This document shows, piece after piece, positions 33,800 to 46,744 of a stretch of DNA of 64,000 bases. Under the pieces are notes generated by a model. That model had not been told where the DNA came from and did no database searches. It saw nothing but the letters and a program-made list of their open reading frames with translations. This DNA is from Epiperipatus broadwayi. Lineage: Eukaryota > Onychophora > Udeonychophora > Euonychophora > Peripatidae. The stretch spans positions 2,312,411-2,376,410 of the forward strand of contig JAQFVV010000050.1 in NCBI GenBank assembly GCA_028023455.1, written 5' to 3'. A program made the position numbers and the translations under genes. How positions within the stretch are numbered: the stretch's first letter is position 1; each line of letters starts with the position of its first letter.

Positions 33800-36700
33800 T
33801 TTTATTACTTACTTATATACTGTATAATAATCCAAATGAGATAATACTAATCTGGATATAATATATGGCCAAATAGTCTTTAAGAAATTTAAATTATACC
33901 AGCCAATAAATCCACACTACAAACAATTACCAACTTTGACATAGATCTATAATATCTAATTTGGTTAGATATTTTAGTAAAAAGTTTGTTCCAAGCATAT
34001 TTTTTGGGCTAATGTTATTTTAATTTTAAAGGGTATTTGAATATGTATACATTAGCATTACATCATTAAAAATTTTAGATTGAAATCATGTAGACAAATT
34101 TAAATTTCTGAATTATCTTGAGCATAATACATATTAATTATTTAGCTCATTAGTTCTACTTAATGGTTTTCATTTAACATTTTAAAAACTATTTTCTTCA
34201 AGTTTAAAAAGAATTGTGTATTAAATCATTTTTGTTAAAAAAATTCTAAACTTCATATCATCGTTGGGTGTTATTTTTTTCAAGATTTTTTCCCGACTGT
34301 CAGCAAAATTTAGAAAATAGTCCTATTTAGTGCTTTTGAAAATAATATTTTGTTAGATATTCACTCTTATTGCCTGTCTTTCGATGAATATTGTAATATT
34401 ATACTGTTTTCTCACAGCTCACAAATTATATATATATATTTATAATTTTTAACCAGAACATTTTCTTAGGTTTAGATTTAAATATTTATAACTTAATGGA
34501 ATTTTATCATGTATTTCCGTTGATGAATTATTAATATTTAAATTAGTGTTATTTAAATATATGCTCTTTATATATACATATATTTTTTTTTTGTTTATTA
34601 ACATAATTATTTGATATATATATACCAATATCACCCTTCTGATATTTAAACCAATAGAATATTTACAATCTGTTGTCATGGCAACTTAACAATTAGTAAG
34701 AAAATGTAATCACTTTTTAATTATAGTGTTACCTAGACAACATGATGCTAATATTCTATTGGTTCATTTCAATGTAAGAGTTGTAGTGATGGTTTATTTA
34801 TGGTAATTAGTTGGTTGTTATCATTTATGGTTTATTATATTTAAAGGACTGCATATTTGTTTGTTTGAATGATTGTAAAAAATGATTATTTATTACTCTA
34901 TCATCAAATAGTTTATCTTTACTTAATATAAAAAAAAATATTAAAACTTCTAGTCAGATTTAATTTCATTCTCTTTCAACCATGCTTTCTGTTCAGGTAG
35001 TAAATGTACTTCCTTAAGGATTTTATTTATTTCCTAATTGAAATGTTGCCTTAACAGCATGGCTAATAGTCTACATGAGGGTTCTTGTCATATAATTTAT
35101 ATCTAGTGACCAAGTAGCTGTTATTTATGATTTAGTATATATATATATGAGTAGGTGAATAACCATTTTTATATTAAATAATAAAAAAAGAGGCCTTCCA
35201 TTTGCTAGACATTCTAATTTTGCCAGTAATGAGGGTTTGAATAATTTTCAATCTTTATTTTATACTAGCTAAAAATAATTAGAACCACTTTACTGATTAA
35301 TGTGAAGTGTTTAATTGAATTGGTTATTGTCAATATGCCTAAAAATATCCTTAATTTCTTGGGGGGGGGGAGATCATTCAATTTGGATTTCAACTCAGTT
35401 CATAGACATGGTAGAGAAATGTACCATCACTATACTATAAGATACTTCACATACATACATGAATACATATATATATTATTACACTTATTATTTAAGTAAT
35501 ACATTATGACCCCCCCCCCCAATTTTGAATTCTAACTTGAGTGTTGCTGCATTCCATTTATAATTTCATTCACCCAGACTGAGATTATTTGTGTAATAAA
35601 TATTCATTCAATCCTTTTTTTTTCAATTACTAAGTTTTTTCAAAAATTCAATTTAGTTCCATAGATGTCAGGCCAAATCAAGGAGAAAGAAAAGTTTTAA
35701 TTCATTTAATCTTCAGCTAATGGGGAGAGACTTTTCACATTGTGGTTGTCAATATGAAAGTTTAAGTCATAATATAATAATTTATATTGAAATTTATGAT
35801 ATATTTTCATTTGTGTCAATGACCTTTTTATTAATAACAAACAAAATATATTTACTTTTTATATGTATTGTTTTCTTAGGAATTGCAAAACATATATGGA
35901 AATAAAAAAACAATGCATATTAATTGGAGGCTGAGATTTCAGTTTTACCTTTTAATATCTCAATATAAATTACATTTTTAAAATATTTCATTTTTAAGCC
36001 CAATGGCTAGAATGAACTTTAGTTATGTAAATGCTATAAGCAATATCTCATACCACTCCTATGAAGAATATTTGTTTTATATAAATATTTCAAATTTAAC
36101 TTTGTTATTATACACATTATGTACAATATATATATTATTTTTTTTATTTATAAAAAATTGAAAATTCACAACTATAAAATCACAAAATTGAAGAAATAAA
36201 ATTAGTTTGTTTAATTTGATTCAATTGAAGGTTTCTTATAATTAAATAAATAAGCTTGTTATTATTGTATGCCATAAATAAAATAAGTTTTATAATATTC
36301 ATTTTAAAAAGTAGGAATTATTTGAAAAAGAGGGAAAAAATACAGTTACTTAGGCTACAAGTGGTACCACATACTGCTCTTCCTAAAAGAGGGCATAAAT
36401 TTAAACTGCATGATCTAATTTAAATTAATTTGATTTTTGCAAAATAAATACATCCTTAGAAAGATACAAAGAGAGAGAGTTGTTATTTAAAACAAATAAT
36501 TTGAAATTAAATTATTTGAAAATTGATGCCAATACAATATACTGCATGAGGGTATTGAAGATTTTTATAATAAAATCTTTAAAAATACTAAAAGCTATAA
36601 AACAAATTTTAATTTCATTTTAATGCCTTCAAACAAAAGGCTACATATATATAAAAAAAATTAAATCTCTTCTTAAATAGCTTAATTTTCAATGAAAAGG

Positions 36701-37150
36701 TTAATCCAAAATCCCTGATTTTATGACTTTTCTGGATTTGTCAATATTTTGCATTCAGAAACATATCTTATTTAGTCATTATAAATGTAATTTTATTAAG
36801 ACAGGAAAAAAAACCATGAAGTTTATCTTATTAATTTATAGGCATTTACTGAATATTTTTTTAAAATATCATTTGAAAATAAGTGTGAAAGCAAATTTTA
36901 CAATAAAAATGTTTCAAAATTTCATTTGAAATTTGTTTGGATGATAGAAGTTTTTGAATAATAGTTATGGAAACTCTATCTATAGAATATTAAATGAAGT
37001 AATATTTCAGGAGATAAAGTTATGCCACCCATACATGGGTATTTAGTATAAAAATGTAAAAAATGTTTTCAAATGTAACTTAAAAATATCAAATAAAACT
37101 ATTTCAATTTTTTTTAAAAATGTTTTGAGCATTTCATCATTGGTTTTTTT
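33800..37150. other. Long AT-rich stretch without recognised genes
   Basis: Features are limited to (TA)n runs (34430-34440, 34569-34590, 35137-35150), a G10 run at 35361-35370 and a C11 run at 35510-35520 (each beside TT/AA, so inverted relative to one another), and short chance frames. No exon signal seen. Confidence 0.45.
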
Positions 37151-37261
37151 ATTGAAATGGACAGGGCTGAATAGTTGAAAGGGTGATGAGACTGAAACCT
37201 TTCCCTTAAAGTTTAAGGACCCTTAATCACTATCTTAATATAAGCTGAGGATTGATTGTGT

Positions 37262-37350
37262 ATAGATGTAGGAGATAATGATCTGGCCTAACTGATGATG
37301 CTGGTTCTGCACAAAATATGTATATTGGCAATCATCTTTCATTTTGAATG
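37262..37350 (+). ncRNA. Decayed hammerhead, family A
   Basis: GATAATGATCTGGCCTAA, CTGATGA, TGCTGGTTCTGCA, CAAAA (GAAA lost), TATGTA, TA, TTGGCAATCAT. Layout recognisable, catalytic GAAA missing, presumably inactive. Upstream 37220-37260 is family A internal sequence (TATCTTAATATAAGCTGAG). Confidence 0.55.
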
Positions 37351-37464
37351 TATGTTATCAGTTTATTGGTTGCTTGAAATGGAATGCAGGATAAATATAG
37401 ACTAACATATCCTAAGTTCAAATCCCTGTACTTACATCAATTTTCAGTATGCCATAAATCAATC

Positions 37465-39420
37465 ACAAAGTTAGTTATGGCTAAGCAGTTCAAGTGACTT
37501 TCACACTTTGACAGGTTTAACCACAACAATTCTTTTAAACCAATTGAAAACAACATTTACTTTTTTAAGTTAATGATATGTACTTGTCAAGATAGAGGAA
37601 TGTATTTTGAACAGTGTATGAAAAATAAGTGTAGTAAATGATTATATAGTGAAACTTGAGCGATGAATATTTAATGAAAGGCAATTAAAAAATCATTACT
37701 ACTAGCAGGACAAGATCATTAATACCCCATTTCTTGTTTTATTAGTACAAATGGTAATTCTTAATACATATAATTGTTGTTTTTTTTTCCTGCAAAAATG
37801 TTTGTTTAGACTTATAAAAAGTTTTAAAAAGTACACTAAATTATTAATGCATTAAAAACAGACAAATATTTTATCTCTGTAAACTATTAATATCAATTTG
37901 CAATAAATAAATAATTCAGTTATTCAAATAAACAATCAATTTAAAATTAATAAAACAGCATTTTGTAAACAATTATTCCCTGTTTGTTTCATCTAAACTT
38001 GTTACAACAGATCAATTGAGTTCAAATAATATGAAAAAAGACAAAATTCGAAACAAATACATCATTTGTATATAAAAACAAATCTAAATGTTATCCTTAT
38101 ATATATATGTTAACATTGCTAACAAAAAAAGGATTTACAATGAAATGTATATTTTTCTAATAATGATCGCGAATATACCAGTAAGACCTAATATATACAC
38201 ATTGTGTCATAGTAAATGAGGATTGGTTTTCACTCCAAGTAGGCTACAGCGCCATCTGTAAATCAGCACAGGAAATGTAGCAATAAGATGTAGCTATTAA
38301 TTATAAAAATTCCAAGATACTAGCCTGTTTAGATCACAAATTTTAATATGGTGCCATGTTTCATTTCATAACCCATAAAGAAACAGTGCATTAACATTAT
38401 AATTTGTTTTACACTAGTGAAAACTGGAACATTTTAAATATTCAAATTGATATAGTGCCCTGAAATACTAAGCCACACTAACATGTTTTCAAATAATTTA
38501 TGAGATTTTGCGATAGCAGAGAAATTAAGATATGAAACATGTGATCACATCATAAATCAGTTATCTTAGAAAAAGAATCAACCATCCTTTTTATTTTGGC
38601 ATACTACATATATGGAAGATTGTTCTAAGTAAGCATTGGAATTTATAGACTCCTTATTTTGTAGAAATTATTACAATACTAATAAGATTACTGATAACAA
38701 TGAGTAATCGTGATTTCTTACAAACACCATTATAATATTTTTAGCTGTCAAGAATCAATGCTTACATCTTTGAAGTTATGTAAAATCTTGCTTAGAAATC
38801 TATAATCTATTTTTGTGATATATTGATTTAATCTACCAATGGATCTCAAAAATCTTGATTTATTTTAGAAATAATGTAATACTAATCACATATGTGAGAA
38901 CAATCAAAGTAAAGATATTTAGAATATCACGATATCATAATAAAAATTATAAAAGCACAATGCATAAATGTATCATATTAGACAAGAGTATAATATAGGA
39001 ATATTAATAAGGTTATTTAGTGGGATGCTTATATATGTAAACCCAGTTATGTATTGGCAAAATGATTAACTTTTTAAAGTATATAAATTGTGCCATAATT
39101 CGCCTTCTTGGAATAAGACATTTATGGAAAATTTTAACAAATAAAATGCAGAGACATGCTAAATTGAAGGGCATGTATCTTAATTCTCTTCCCATTATTT
39201 CTTTAGAATACTCTATTAATGTCTTCATTATCTTTCAAAACCTATTTCCAATTATACCAAAGTTAATGGAAATAAAACTTAAAAGATATTTTCCCTCAAC
39301 ACAAACTTCCATATTTATATATGTAACATAATTAACAATATTCACAAATTCATTGATGTCTTCATCCTATCTGTAAACAAAATCAAATATTGGAGGGCTT
39401 ATAATATAGCATAATCATCA
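37465..39420. other. AT-rich stretch, nothing recognised
   Basis: Short chance frames at 39013-39331 on both strands; no protein motif. No repeats shared with the rest of the window noticed. Confidence 0.45.
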
Positions 39421-39442
39421 ATCTATTCCACTCAACTGTTTA

Positions 39443-40030
39443 AAACTAGTTTGGAGATATTGGATGAATAGGCACTAGACAGGGATTTTATATACAAGTT
39501 TTCTGGCCTCCATTGATTACTCTGTCTTGCTTTGAGTGGCACTACTGTATGGAGAGAGTTTTGCCTATTTTAACAGCAGTTGTGAACAAGCTTGGGAGAT
39601 AGTGATCATGCGATGTTTAAAAATTTAATACCAATGCTGCCTAAGAGAAAGGTGGTGGCTATGGTTATAAAAGAACCAAAGACACCAAAATATATGGGTG
39701 CTGAACTGAGTTCAGACCCATATGACTATATAAGCTATTGAGCTTAGATTGAAAATATTTGTGTGTTTTCAATTTTATTCTCATAGTTTTGTAGTTATGT
39801 AGAGATAAAAGGTGGCTGCTGGAGGGCTGCATTAGATCCTAAGATCTAGGTGCAGTGCTCTCAGATCCAAGGTGCCTAACTGATGAAAGCCACAAGCCAG
39901 AAACTAGTTTGGGGATATTGGATAAGTAGGTGCTAGGTAGGAATTTATGCACAAGCCTTCTGGCATCCATTGATTACTCTGTCTTACTTTGAGTGGCACT
40001 ACTGTATGGAGAGAGTTTTGCCTATTTTAA
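39443..40030 (+). repeat. Family B retrozyme-like element, direct 1.3-mer, 458-bp period
   Basis: The element starts with AAACTAGTTTGGAGATATTGG, i.e. within the GAAA-helix III-cleavage region of the hammerhead, runs through a full monomer and crosses a second hammerhead at 39864-39923 (AAACTAGT at 39443 and 39901, 458 bp apart). The interior carries the reverse complement of the family leader (GATAGTGATCATGCGATGTTT near 39600). Confidence 0.8.
39864..39923 (+). ncRNA. Hammerhead motif, family B
   Basis: ATCCAA, GGTG, CCTAA, CTGATGA, AAGCCACAAGCCA, GAAA, CTAG, TT^, TGGGGA, TA, TTGGAT. Core complete and outer stem I perfect. The inner stem I has two mismatches, so activity is doubtful. Confidence 0.7.
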
Positions 40031-40199
40031 TCAATATATTATTACAATGTTCAACCATGGTTTTCCAGAACCTAAATATTTTAACATTTTTAAAAAAATC
40101 AATTTGAATTCCTTCACAACAATTCCTTTGTTTCAACTAGAATAATATTCTTTAATCATGGTATCACATAAAAAAAATTTGAATGGCCTTTATGGCTCT

Positions 40200-40310
40200 G
40201 GAGTTCATAAGAGATTCAGGCACCAGACCTGAAATCACCAGAATTGTTTTTTGCACCTCTCATTCTTAAGTTGGCTGGTAAACCAACTATACCAAACTCC
40301 ACAGGTGGTA
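40200..40310 (-). repeat. SINE relic with shared 3' tail
   Basis: Minus strand: GTTTGGTATAGTTGGTTTACC as A box region, and 3' end TCTGGTGCCTGAATCTC then TTATGAACTCC. The head start (GGAGTTTGG) resembles the SINEs at 56345 and 61758 (CAGTTTGGC). Confidence 0.5.
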
Positions 40311-40528
40311 TCACATGGTCACTATATAACATAAATGAAATAAACTATGCATCATTTTTTTTCACCACTCTGAATGAAATATATTTAGATACATCACAAC
40401 TAATATAATTTGTTCCCATACGCCTTCACTAAATGAACTTATTCATATTGTAGTGAGAGGGTTCTTTCCAAATATTAGGACCAAAACATTCATCATTACC
40501 TTGCAGTATCCAAGGTGCCATGGTTATT

Positions 40529-40564
<36 letters not shown>

Positions 40565-40569
40565 GTAGA

Positions 40570-41205
40570 TGATAGTCTGGACCAACTTATGAGTGTTGGT
40601 TGAACACAAAATACATATATTAGTGATTATTTATCTTTTCTACATGTGTGTGGTCATGTGTATCAGTAGTATGAGATAGTGTGGATAGTTGAAGGTTGGT
40701 TGAAAGTCTGAGTTACAATTAAGTTCCAGGTATAAGAATGTGTGTATTTCAAATCTTACACATTAACCCTGCATTCTGCCCATCCCTCTTCTATGTATTT
40801 AAGTGGATACTGCCCTATACATGAGGGTTCAGAGTGATTTGAAGTTAACATGGGCATTACAACAATATTGGCATAAGCATGAGATTTGGGCATTCTATCA
40901 TAAAATTTTCAATGGTATGGATAGCTGGAGAGTTGGTGGCTGGAGTAGATAGAAGACGGACTATTAAAGTATAAAGATTTGCTATCTTAATATAAACTGA
41001 GTACTGATTATATATATATATGGGAGATGTAATCTGGACCAACTGATGAGTGCTGGTTCAGCATAAAATATGTATATTGGTGCATAAAATATGTATATTG
41101 GTGATTATTTATATTTTCTACATGTGTGTGGTCTTGTGTATCAGTAGCATGAGATAGTGTGGATGGTTGAAGGTTGTGTGAAAGTCTGAGTTCAAATCAC
41201 CTTTA
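40570..41205 (+). repeat. Family A retrozyme-like dimer, 457-bp period
   Basis: Two direct units with hammerhead remnants at about 40570-40635 (CTTATGA core, mutated) and 41022-41100. A (TA)n(GT)n tract (40530-40563) precedes. The monomer interior contains GACTATTAAAGTATAAAGATT and TATCTTAATATAAACTGAG, as in the copies at 15228 and 29935. Confidence 0.75.
41022..41100 (+). ncRNA. Hammerhead motif, family A, GAAA mutated
   Basis: TGTAATCTGGACCAA, CTGATGA, GTGCTGGTTCAGCAT, AAAA, TATGTA, TA, TTGGTG. G12 of GAAA is lost. A 21-bp local duplication (GCATAAAATATGTATATTGG twice) repeats the 3' half. Confidence 0.6.
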
Positions 41206-41679
41206 TTTAAAAATCAAAATTTTAAATCAAGCTCTAGACTCATCTGATATTTATTAGCAAGTTGAAACCTTGCTGTCTTACCTAAAAATTCGTAAATAAA
41301 AAACTAAACTATCATCTAATCAAATATATTGATCTAAATAACATTCATATCATGTAATTATATACATTTGTATAGAATATAAAATATCTACAAAAGTTAA
41401 ATGTTTTGACTTGTTTTGTATAAATGTAACATTGATATAATATAATCCTTTCTTATTCTTGTTCTAACATGCAATATACTAATATAACTATTATTCTTCT
41501 GCTCTGAGAGTTTGATGATGAGATTTGATTTGACTTTATATGATAAGAATTTTCATCATCTAGGCAAATTTGTTAAACGTTTTAAGATAAAGTTAACTTC
41601 ATTTGCTTTTCAAAATACATTTAAATGATAGTAATAAGGCAAATATTAGTATAGTATATAGTACAATGTGTTGTGTGGT

Positions 41680-41810
41680 CTTATCCTTACTTCTCCTTCA
41701 AGTGTTGTTGGTCTGACCAGTGCCAACTATTTTGGAAATTGAGTGGCTGCTCTTTAAACCTTCAGATTTTGTGAATACTGAATTTAAAATAATGCTCTAA
41801 CCAACTAGGC
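41680..41810 (-). repeat. tRNA-derived SINE interrupted by hAT element 2
   Basis: Minus strand: CCTAGTTGGTTAGAGCATT is a good A box region (TTGGTTAGAGCA). With the sequence beyond the right end of the hAT element, the pre-insertion site reads as a tRNA-like head. A later GGTTTAAAGAG could be a worn B box. Confidence 0.45.
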
Positions 41811-42100
41811 CAGTGGTAGCGAACCTCTTTACCCGTGGGTGCTAAAAATTTCCAAAAAATATTTATTGAATGATTGGCATGTCATACAGTTATTATATAA
41901 AATATAAACAACTTAATTATTGCCGTTTTTTAAAAGTTTATAAAACAAAATAATAATAATAATTAAACAAAACATTAAACAAAACTTCTAAATAAGCTAA
42001 ATACAAGTGAATGATATTTATTTAGAAGAGCACAAAGCGAATAGTCCACAACAACTCTCTCCATAGTTCACTAATGATTAATTCCCATGCTGTTTTCTTG

Positions 42101-42253
42101 CAACGGATGTTCTGCAACGAATGCTCTGCAACGAATGCTCTGCAACGAATTATCTGCAATGAATGCTCTGCAGTGAATGCTCTGCAACAAATGCTCTGCA
42201 ATGGATGTTCTGCAACGAATGCTCTGCAATGAATGCTCTGCAATGGATTCTCT
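42101..42253. repeat. 15-bp minisatellite, about 10 units
   Basis: Unit close to GAATGCTCTGCAACG. The 15-bp period keeps all frames open and yields a repeating five-residue pattern on both strands. These frames are artefacts. Confidence 0.9.
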
Positions 42254-43144
42254 CAATATCTCCACTGCAGTCTCCCCATCTCTGTGGGGTCTTTCAGCTA
42301 CACCTGTGGACTACATTTCCACTGGGCGCTGGTCATTAACCGCAATCACTGACGTGAGATATCTCTACTGGAGTTGTACAGATGTCTACTGGCGTTGTAC
42401 TCAAAACACTGCCCTGTGTAGTTGTTTCCCAGTCTTCTTATCACTTTCTGACAACTGCAACAATCAATTACATTATCCAATAAGGTATGGTCTCTTATCT
42501 AGAAATATTTGCAATCAGCAAATATTTCTTGGAATTGTCGATCGCCATTACGCCAATGCCTTAATTAAATTCCACAGTTATCAGTGTGCGATCTAAAAAC
42601 AACCTCTCGAATACATTCTAATTTTTCGGGAATGCACAAACATGTCTGCCATTTTTACAAAATACTACACCTCCCCCCACTCCAGAAAAACCCTTGTTGT
42701 GATTCCTTGGTTTTTTTCTTTCTACTTGGAGGAACATATTTCCTGTTATTTCACTCAGAAATGTACGATTTAACTGCTGCTGAAACTTTTTTGCCCGTTC
42801 CATGTTCAATGGTGACTGCACATGCATGGTGGGACTCAGCTTCCAATGTTAACTGCGCAAGCATTTTATTTCCAAACTTTCACTTCCATTGTTAATGTTA
42901 TGCTAACTGGGATTTCCATTTTCACCAGGTTTCTCTATCTATAGCTAAACTTGTTCAAAACTTATTCGCTACTCACAGATTCAAAATGCGACTGTGCCAA
43001 TGTTATATCCGCAAGTGTGACTGTGTGGCCAGCAATTAAATATATACTATGAAAGACTCACAATGTTTCACATAATCAGAATAGCGAATAGTCTGCCACC
43101 AATCTCCATAGTTCACTAATGATCAGTTCCCACACTGTTCTCTT

Positions 43145-43270
43145 GCAATGGATGATCTGCAACAAATGCTCTGAAACAAATGCTCTGCAAAGAATGCTCT
43201 GCATTGAATGTTCAGCAATGGATGTTCTGCAATGAATGCTCTGCAACGAATGCTCTGCAATGGATGCTCT
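43145..43270. repeat. 15-bp minisatellite, second array
   Basis: About nine variants of the same 15-bp unit as 42101-42253, in the second copy of the duplicated block. Confidence 0.9.
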
Positions 43271-43721
43271 CAATATCTCTGCTGTGGTCTCCCCATCTCT
43301 GCTGTGGTCTCCCCATCTCTGTGGGCTCTTACAGCTACACCTGTGGACTACATTTCCACTGGGCACTTGTCATTAACCGCAAGCACTGATGCGAGATATC
43401 TCTATTGGAGTTGTACAGATGTCTACTGGCATTGTACTCAAAATACTGCCCTGTGTAGTTGTTTCCCAGTCTTTTTATCGCTTTCTGACAACTGCAACAA
43501 TAAATTACATTGTCCAATAAGGTACGGTCTCTTATCTAGAAATATTTTCAATCAGCAAATATTTCTTGGAATTTTCGATCGCCATTATGTCAATGCCTTA
43601 ATTAAATTCCACAGTTATCAGTGTGCGATCTAAAAACAACCTCTCGAATACATTCTAGTTTGTCTGGAGTGCACAAACATGTCTACTATTTTTACAAAAT
43701 ACTACAATAAGTAGATATTAT

Positions 43722-45460
43722 TTAATGAGATTTTTGCTGTTGTATATTGGATGTCGAATGTTTTATATCTGTTTCATATTTTATTACTTTTAATAATGTA
43801 CTTGCTGAACTAGATTCATCTGTCATTCTATTTCTCAAACTAGCAGTCACTAATTTTTTTAAACAATTAAATGTTTCAGGAATAGCATTCCAGACAATCA
43901 GTAGTTCCTCTTCCGCATTCTTTTTATGTATATCCAATAATCGATCATTTTCCATTTTTCTAACTCATTCCTCAAGTCAACAAATTTCTGTTTTCATATA
44001 GAACTGGATTGAAAATTGACTGATTGCATTTCCATATCTTTCAAATTAAGTCACTATTTACCATGAGACTAACAATCTAACAATCGATGTTATGTCTGAG
44101 TATAAAATAAATTTTTGATATTTCTGAAAATTGTCTGAACTGTGTAAATCTTAAAGAAAATTCATCAATTATAGATTGAATAGCAGCACAAAAGTCTTGC
44201 ATCAATTTTACTTGATCTGGTTTCTCATGAGATTCTAAATATGGATTCTCATGAGATTCTAAATCGGTCAGGTTTGGAAAATATTTGAAGGTGTAAGAAA
44301 TAACACCACAATTGAAAATTTGTAATTTAACTTCAAATTCTCTGATCAAATCAAACATGACAACAATTGTCTTATTATAACCTTGCAGTTTCACATTTAA
44401 TTCATTTCGATGTGAACACATATCAATAAAGAACATTAATTTTGAAAGCCATTCAGCATCCATTAATTCACTATATTTTTCAATGACTTTCTCATTATGT
44501 AAAACCAGAATAATTCCTTTTAAACACTCAATGAATCTTTGAAAACCTTTTTCTCAACTTAACCATGGACATTGTTGTACCTAAAGAAACCATAGTATGC
44601 TGAGTTTATCTTACTCAAAGTGTAGATATAAAATTGATTAACTTGGTCACACAATGTTCATAACATCATCCAGTAGCTTAAAGCTGGCCTTCATGCATAA
44701 AACCTATTGATGAATAATCAATGTAAACCCAAAATTGAATGTCCATTACAGTTAGTAAATAAAGTAAGAAAACTATTTTCTTTTCCAGTCATAAGTATCA
44801 CCTGTAGTTACTGATACAATTTTGGCAACATCTATGTTGCAAATATCTATTCCTTTTGTTGTCACTAATGAGGTTAAACTGATCAATTCTTCTTTGATAT
44901 TATTCCCAATACCATAGAAAATAAAAATAGCCAAACAAGCTAATCCATTTAGGTCTGTACTTTCATCAAGGCAGAGAGAAATTAAACTAGAAGATTTTAT
45001 ATCTGTTTTTTGTTGGTAAGTTATATTGTTAGCCATTTACAGGATCCTTTCTTTAACTGTAGTTCTAGCCAATGATAAATCTTTCATGCTCTGAATAATT
45101 TTTGCTTTGTTTTCAAAATCTTCAAAAAAAAAACTGGTGCATATTTCATCCAAGCATTTTTTTTTATATATTCCCTCATCATTAAAAGGTTTCCCATGTT
45201 ACATTTGAAATAAAAACTAATAGCAGTAGTTATATTTGAATGATTTTCGATAAATTTCATTATAGATGTTGATTGAATATTTATATTTTTAAACTTTTGG
45301 GCAATATATTCTTTTGTTCATCTTTATTTTTTTTCACAGACGATTTATGATAGGTCTCATAATGACGTTTTACCGATAATGTTCTCAATACAAAACACAT
45401 ACTGCCCTTGTGTTTTTGTTAATCTTTCCATACCCATCAGTCCACCAAATTTGAAATTCT
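43722..45460 (-). pseudogene. hAT transposase pseudogene 2 (GTF2IRD2-like branch)
   Basis: Minus-strand segments in order: FNDEGIYKKKCLDEIC (about 45160-45190), then NNITYQQKTDIKSSSLISLC with LDESTDLNGLACLAIF (44773-45036; catalytic Asp in LDEST). The next segment (44077-44463) contains WLSKLMFFIDMCSHRNELNV, KLQGYNKTIVVMFDLI and YFPNL. Last is VWNAIPETFNCLKKLVTASL (43722-43955), the pre-C-terminal block. The order and motifs match hAT proteins of the GTF2IRD2 type, distinct from transposase 1. Multiple stops and shifts make it inactive. Confidence 0.8.
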
Positions 45461-46181
45461 CTACTGCTTGATGATTTTTGTTTTTTATTTTCACTAATCA
45501 TATTAATATAATGGTAACAAATTAATTTAAAAGTAAATTTAAAGAAGCTTTATTAAATTTATAAATGAGAGATTTATTTCACTTTTGCAGTAAAACTTCA
45601 AGCAAAAAAAAAAAAAAAACTCATTTGATGACGTTGATTAGCATTTCGTTCCTTTGTTTGCAATTTTTGATTATATTAAAAAAAATGAACAGTGTCAACC
45701 CGTTTAGTTGAAAAAAGATTAGGACAGAAAAACATTTGATTACTTTAGATTTGAAGAAAATTACTTCAAAGAATTATAAAATATTTTACTGAGTTTACTT
45801 TCTAGTTTTGTTGGACAGGTTTATAGAATGTGATATCACAGTACAAAAATTATTTCCACTTCTTCTTATTTGCATTGATTAATTATATATATACTCCTTA
45901 AAAATTGCATTGTAAAGTATTAATTAAGAAGTATATGGTACCTCACAATATACTTATACCACTTTATTGGAGTTAAATATGCCTCTGATCAGAGTTCAAT
46001 TGTAAATTGAATTCTAATATAATATTATGTTTATGTATTTTACCTTTAGTTTACAGTAAATTTTTATTAGTACAGATTTTAACATCAAAAGAAATCTTAA
46101 AAAAAAATTAGGATATGTAAATATTTCACATGCCAGTAAAAATTTTGAATGTGCCATATGTTCACCATCATTGAACTGGGT

Positions 46182-46740
46182 CATTCATGATAATAACCCA
46201 AGTCAATCCAATGTCATAACCCATAATGCTTGGGATTTACACATTAGCTTATCCTTCAAAAGAAGAACCTGATAATCTCTTGGATCCTTATAGATAAATA
46301 GATGAATTTTCTAGTAGTAATCAGCTAGAGTGGCATCTTAAATTTAGTATTCACAGATTTAAAAATCACTACTTCAATTTCCTTTGCATGTTAGGCCAAT
46401 AACACCTGAAAAAAGATAATATTACTACTTGGAACATTGTATTCCATATTAAACCATCTTATTACTAACATACAAATGTATTTAGTGTAAAGGTTTAACA
46501 TTATAGTGCCTTGCCATTAGGTGGAATAGGATACTAGAAGACAAAAGTTCAAAGTGTAACTTACTTGTATCTCTTCCAATGCTCAAATTTCTTATAAACC
46601 CCCAATTACTATACTATTTGATATATTTCTCTTGTATTGTATGGTTTTGTACAATAGCAGAATGAAAAGTCTCTGAGTTCAAGATACACAGATCCAGGAA
46701 CACCTCTGTAATTCCTGGTACTGAAACTTCTTATGAATTG
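46182..46740. other. No recognised feature
   Basis: Flanking sequence of the hAT element; the first bases belong to the interrupted SINE. Confidence 0.4.
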
Positions 46741-46744
46741 TCTA

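Larger units (their letters stand above)
42030..43705. repeat. Segmental duplication, two ~620-bp copies ~1.04 kb apart
   Basis: Sequence from GAATAGTCYRCMACMA-type flank through TTTTTACAAAATACTAC occurs at 42030-42668 and 43085-43705. Each copy has a minisatellite, then CTACACCTGTGGACTACATT, GTTGTTTCCCAGTC and CAGTTATCAGTGTGCGATCT. The copies differ by point changes and small indels. Open frames through them are not convincing genes. The unique segment 42669-43079 between them has no recognised feature. Confidence 0.85.
41811..46173 (-). mobile_element. hAT DNA transposon 2 with termini and 8-bp target duplication
   Basis: The left end is CAGTGGTAGCGAACC (41811). The right end, read inward on the minus strand from 46173, is CAATGATGGTGAACATATGG; 10 of the first 14 bases match. 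Directly outside are AACTAGGC (41803-41810) and AACTGGGT (46174-46181), six of eight identical, as expected of an aged 8-bp hAT target duplication. The interior holds a broken transposase (43722-45460) and a duplicated minisatellite block (42030-43705). The stretch 45470-46170 within it is AT-rich without other features. Its insertion splits a tRNA-like SINE. Confidence 0.75.

Noticed and set aside
30570-33805. 8-bp target duplication for hAT element 1
   Set aside because: GTTTACAG on the left and TATACTTT on the right do not match; the ends are too worn to assign.
35361-35520. G10 and C11 runs as a possible functional hairpin or quadruplex
   Set aside because: Single homopolymer runs ~140 bp apart with no supporting arms; likely simple-sequence expansion.
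42022-43389. Cys/Ala/Glu-rich repeating frames on both strands
   Set aside because: They follow from the 15-bp minisatellite period, and equal openness on both strands argues against coding.
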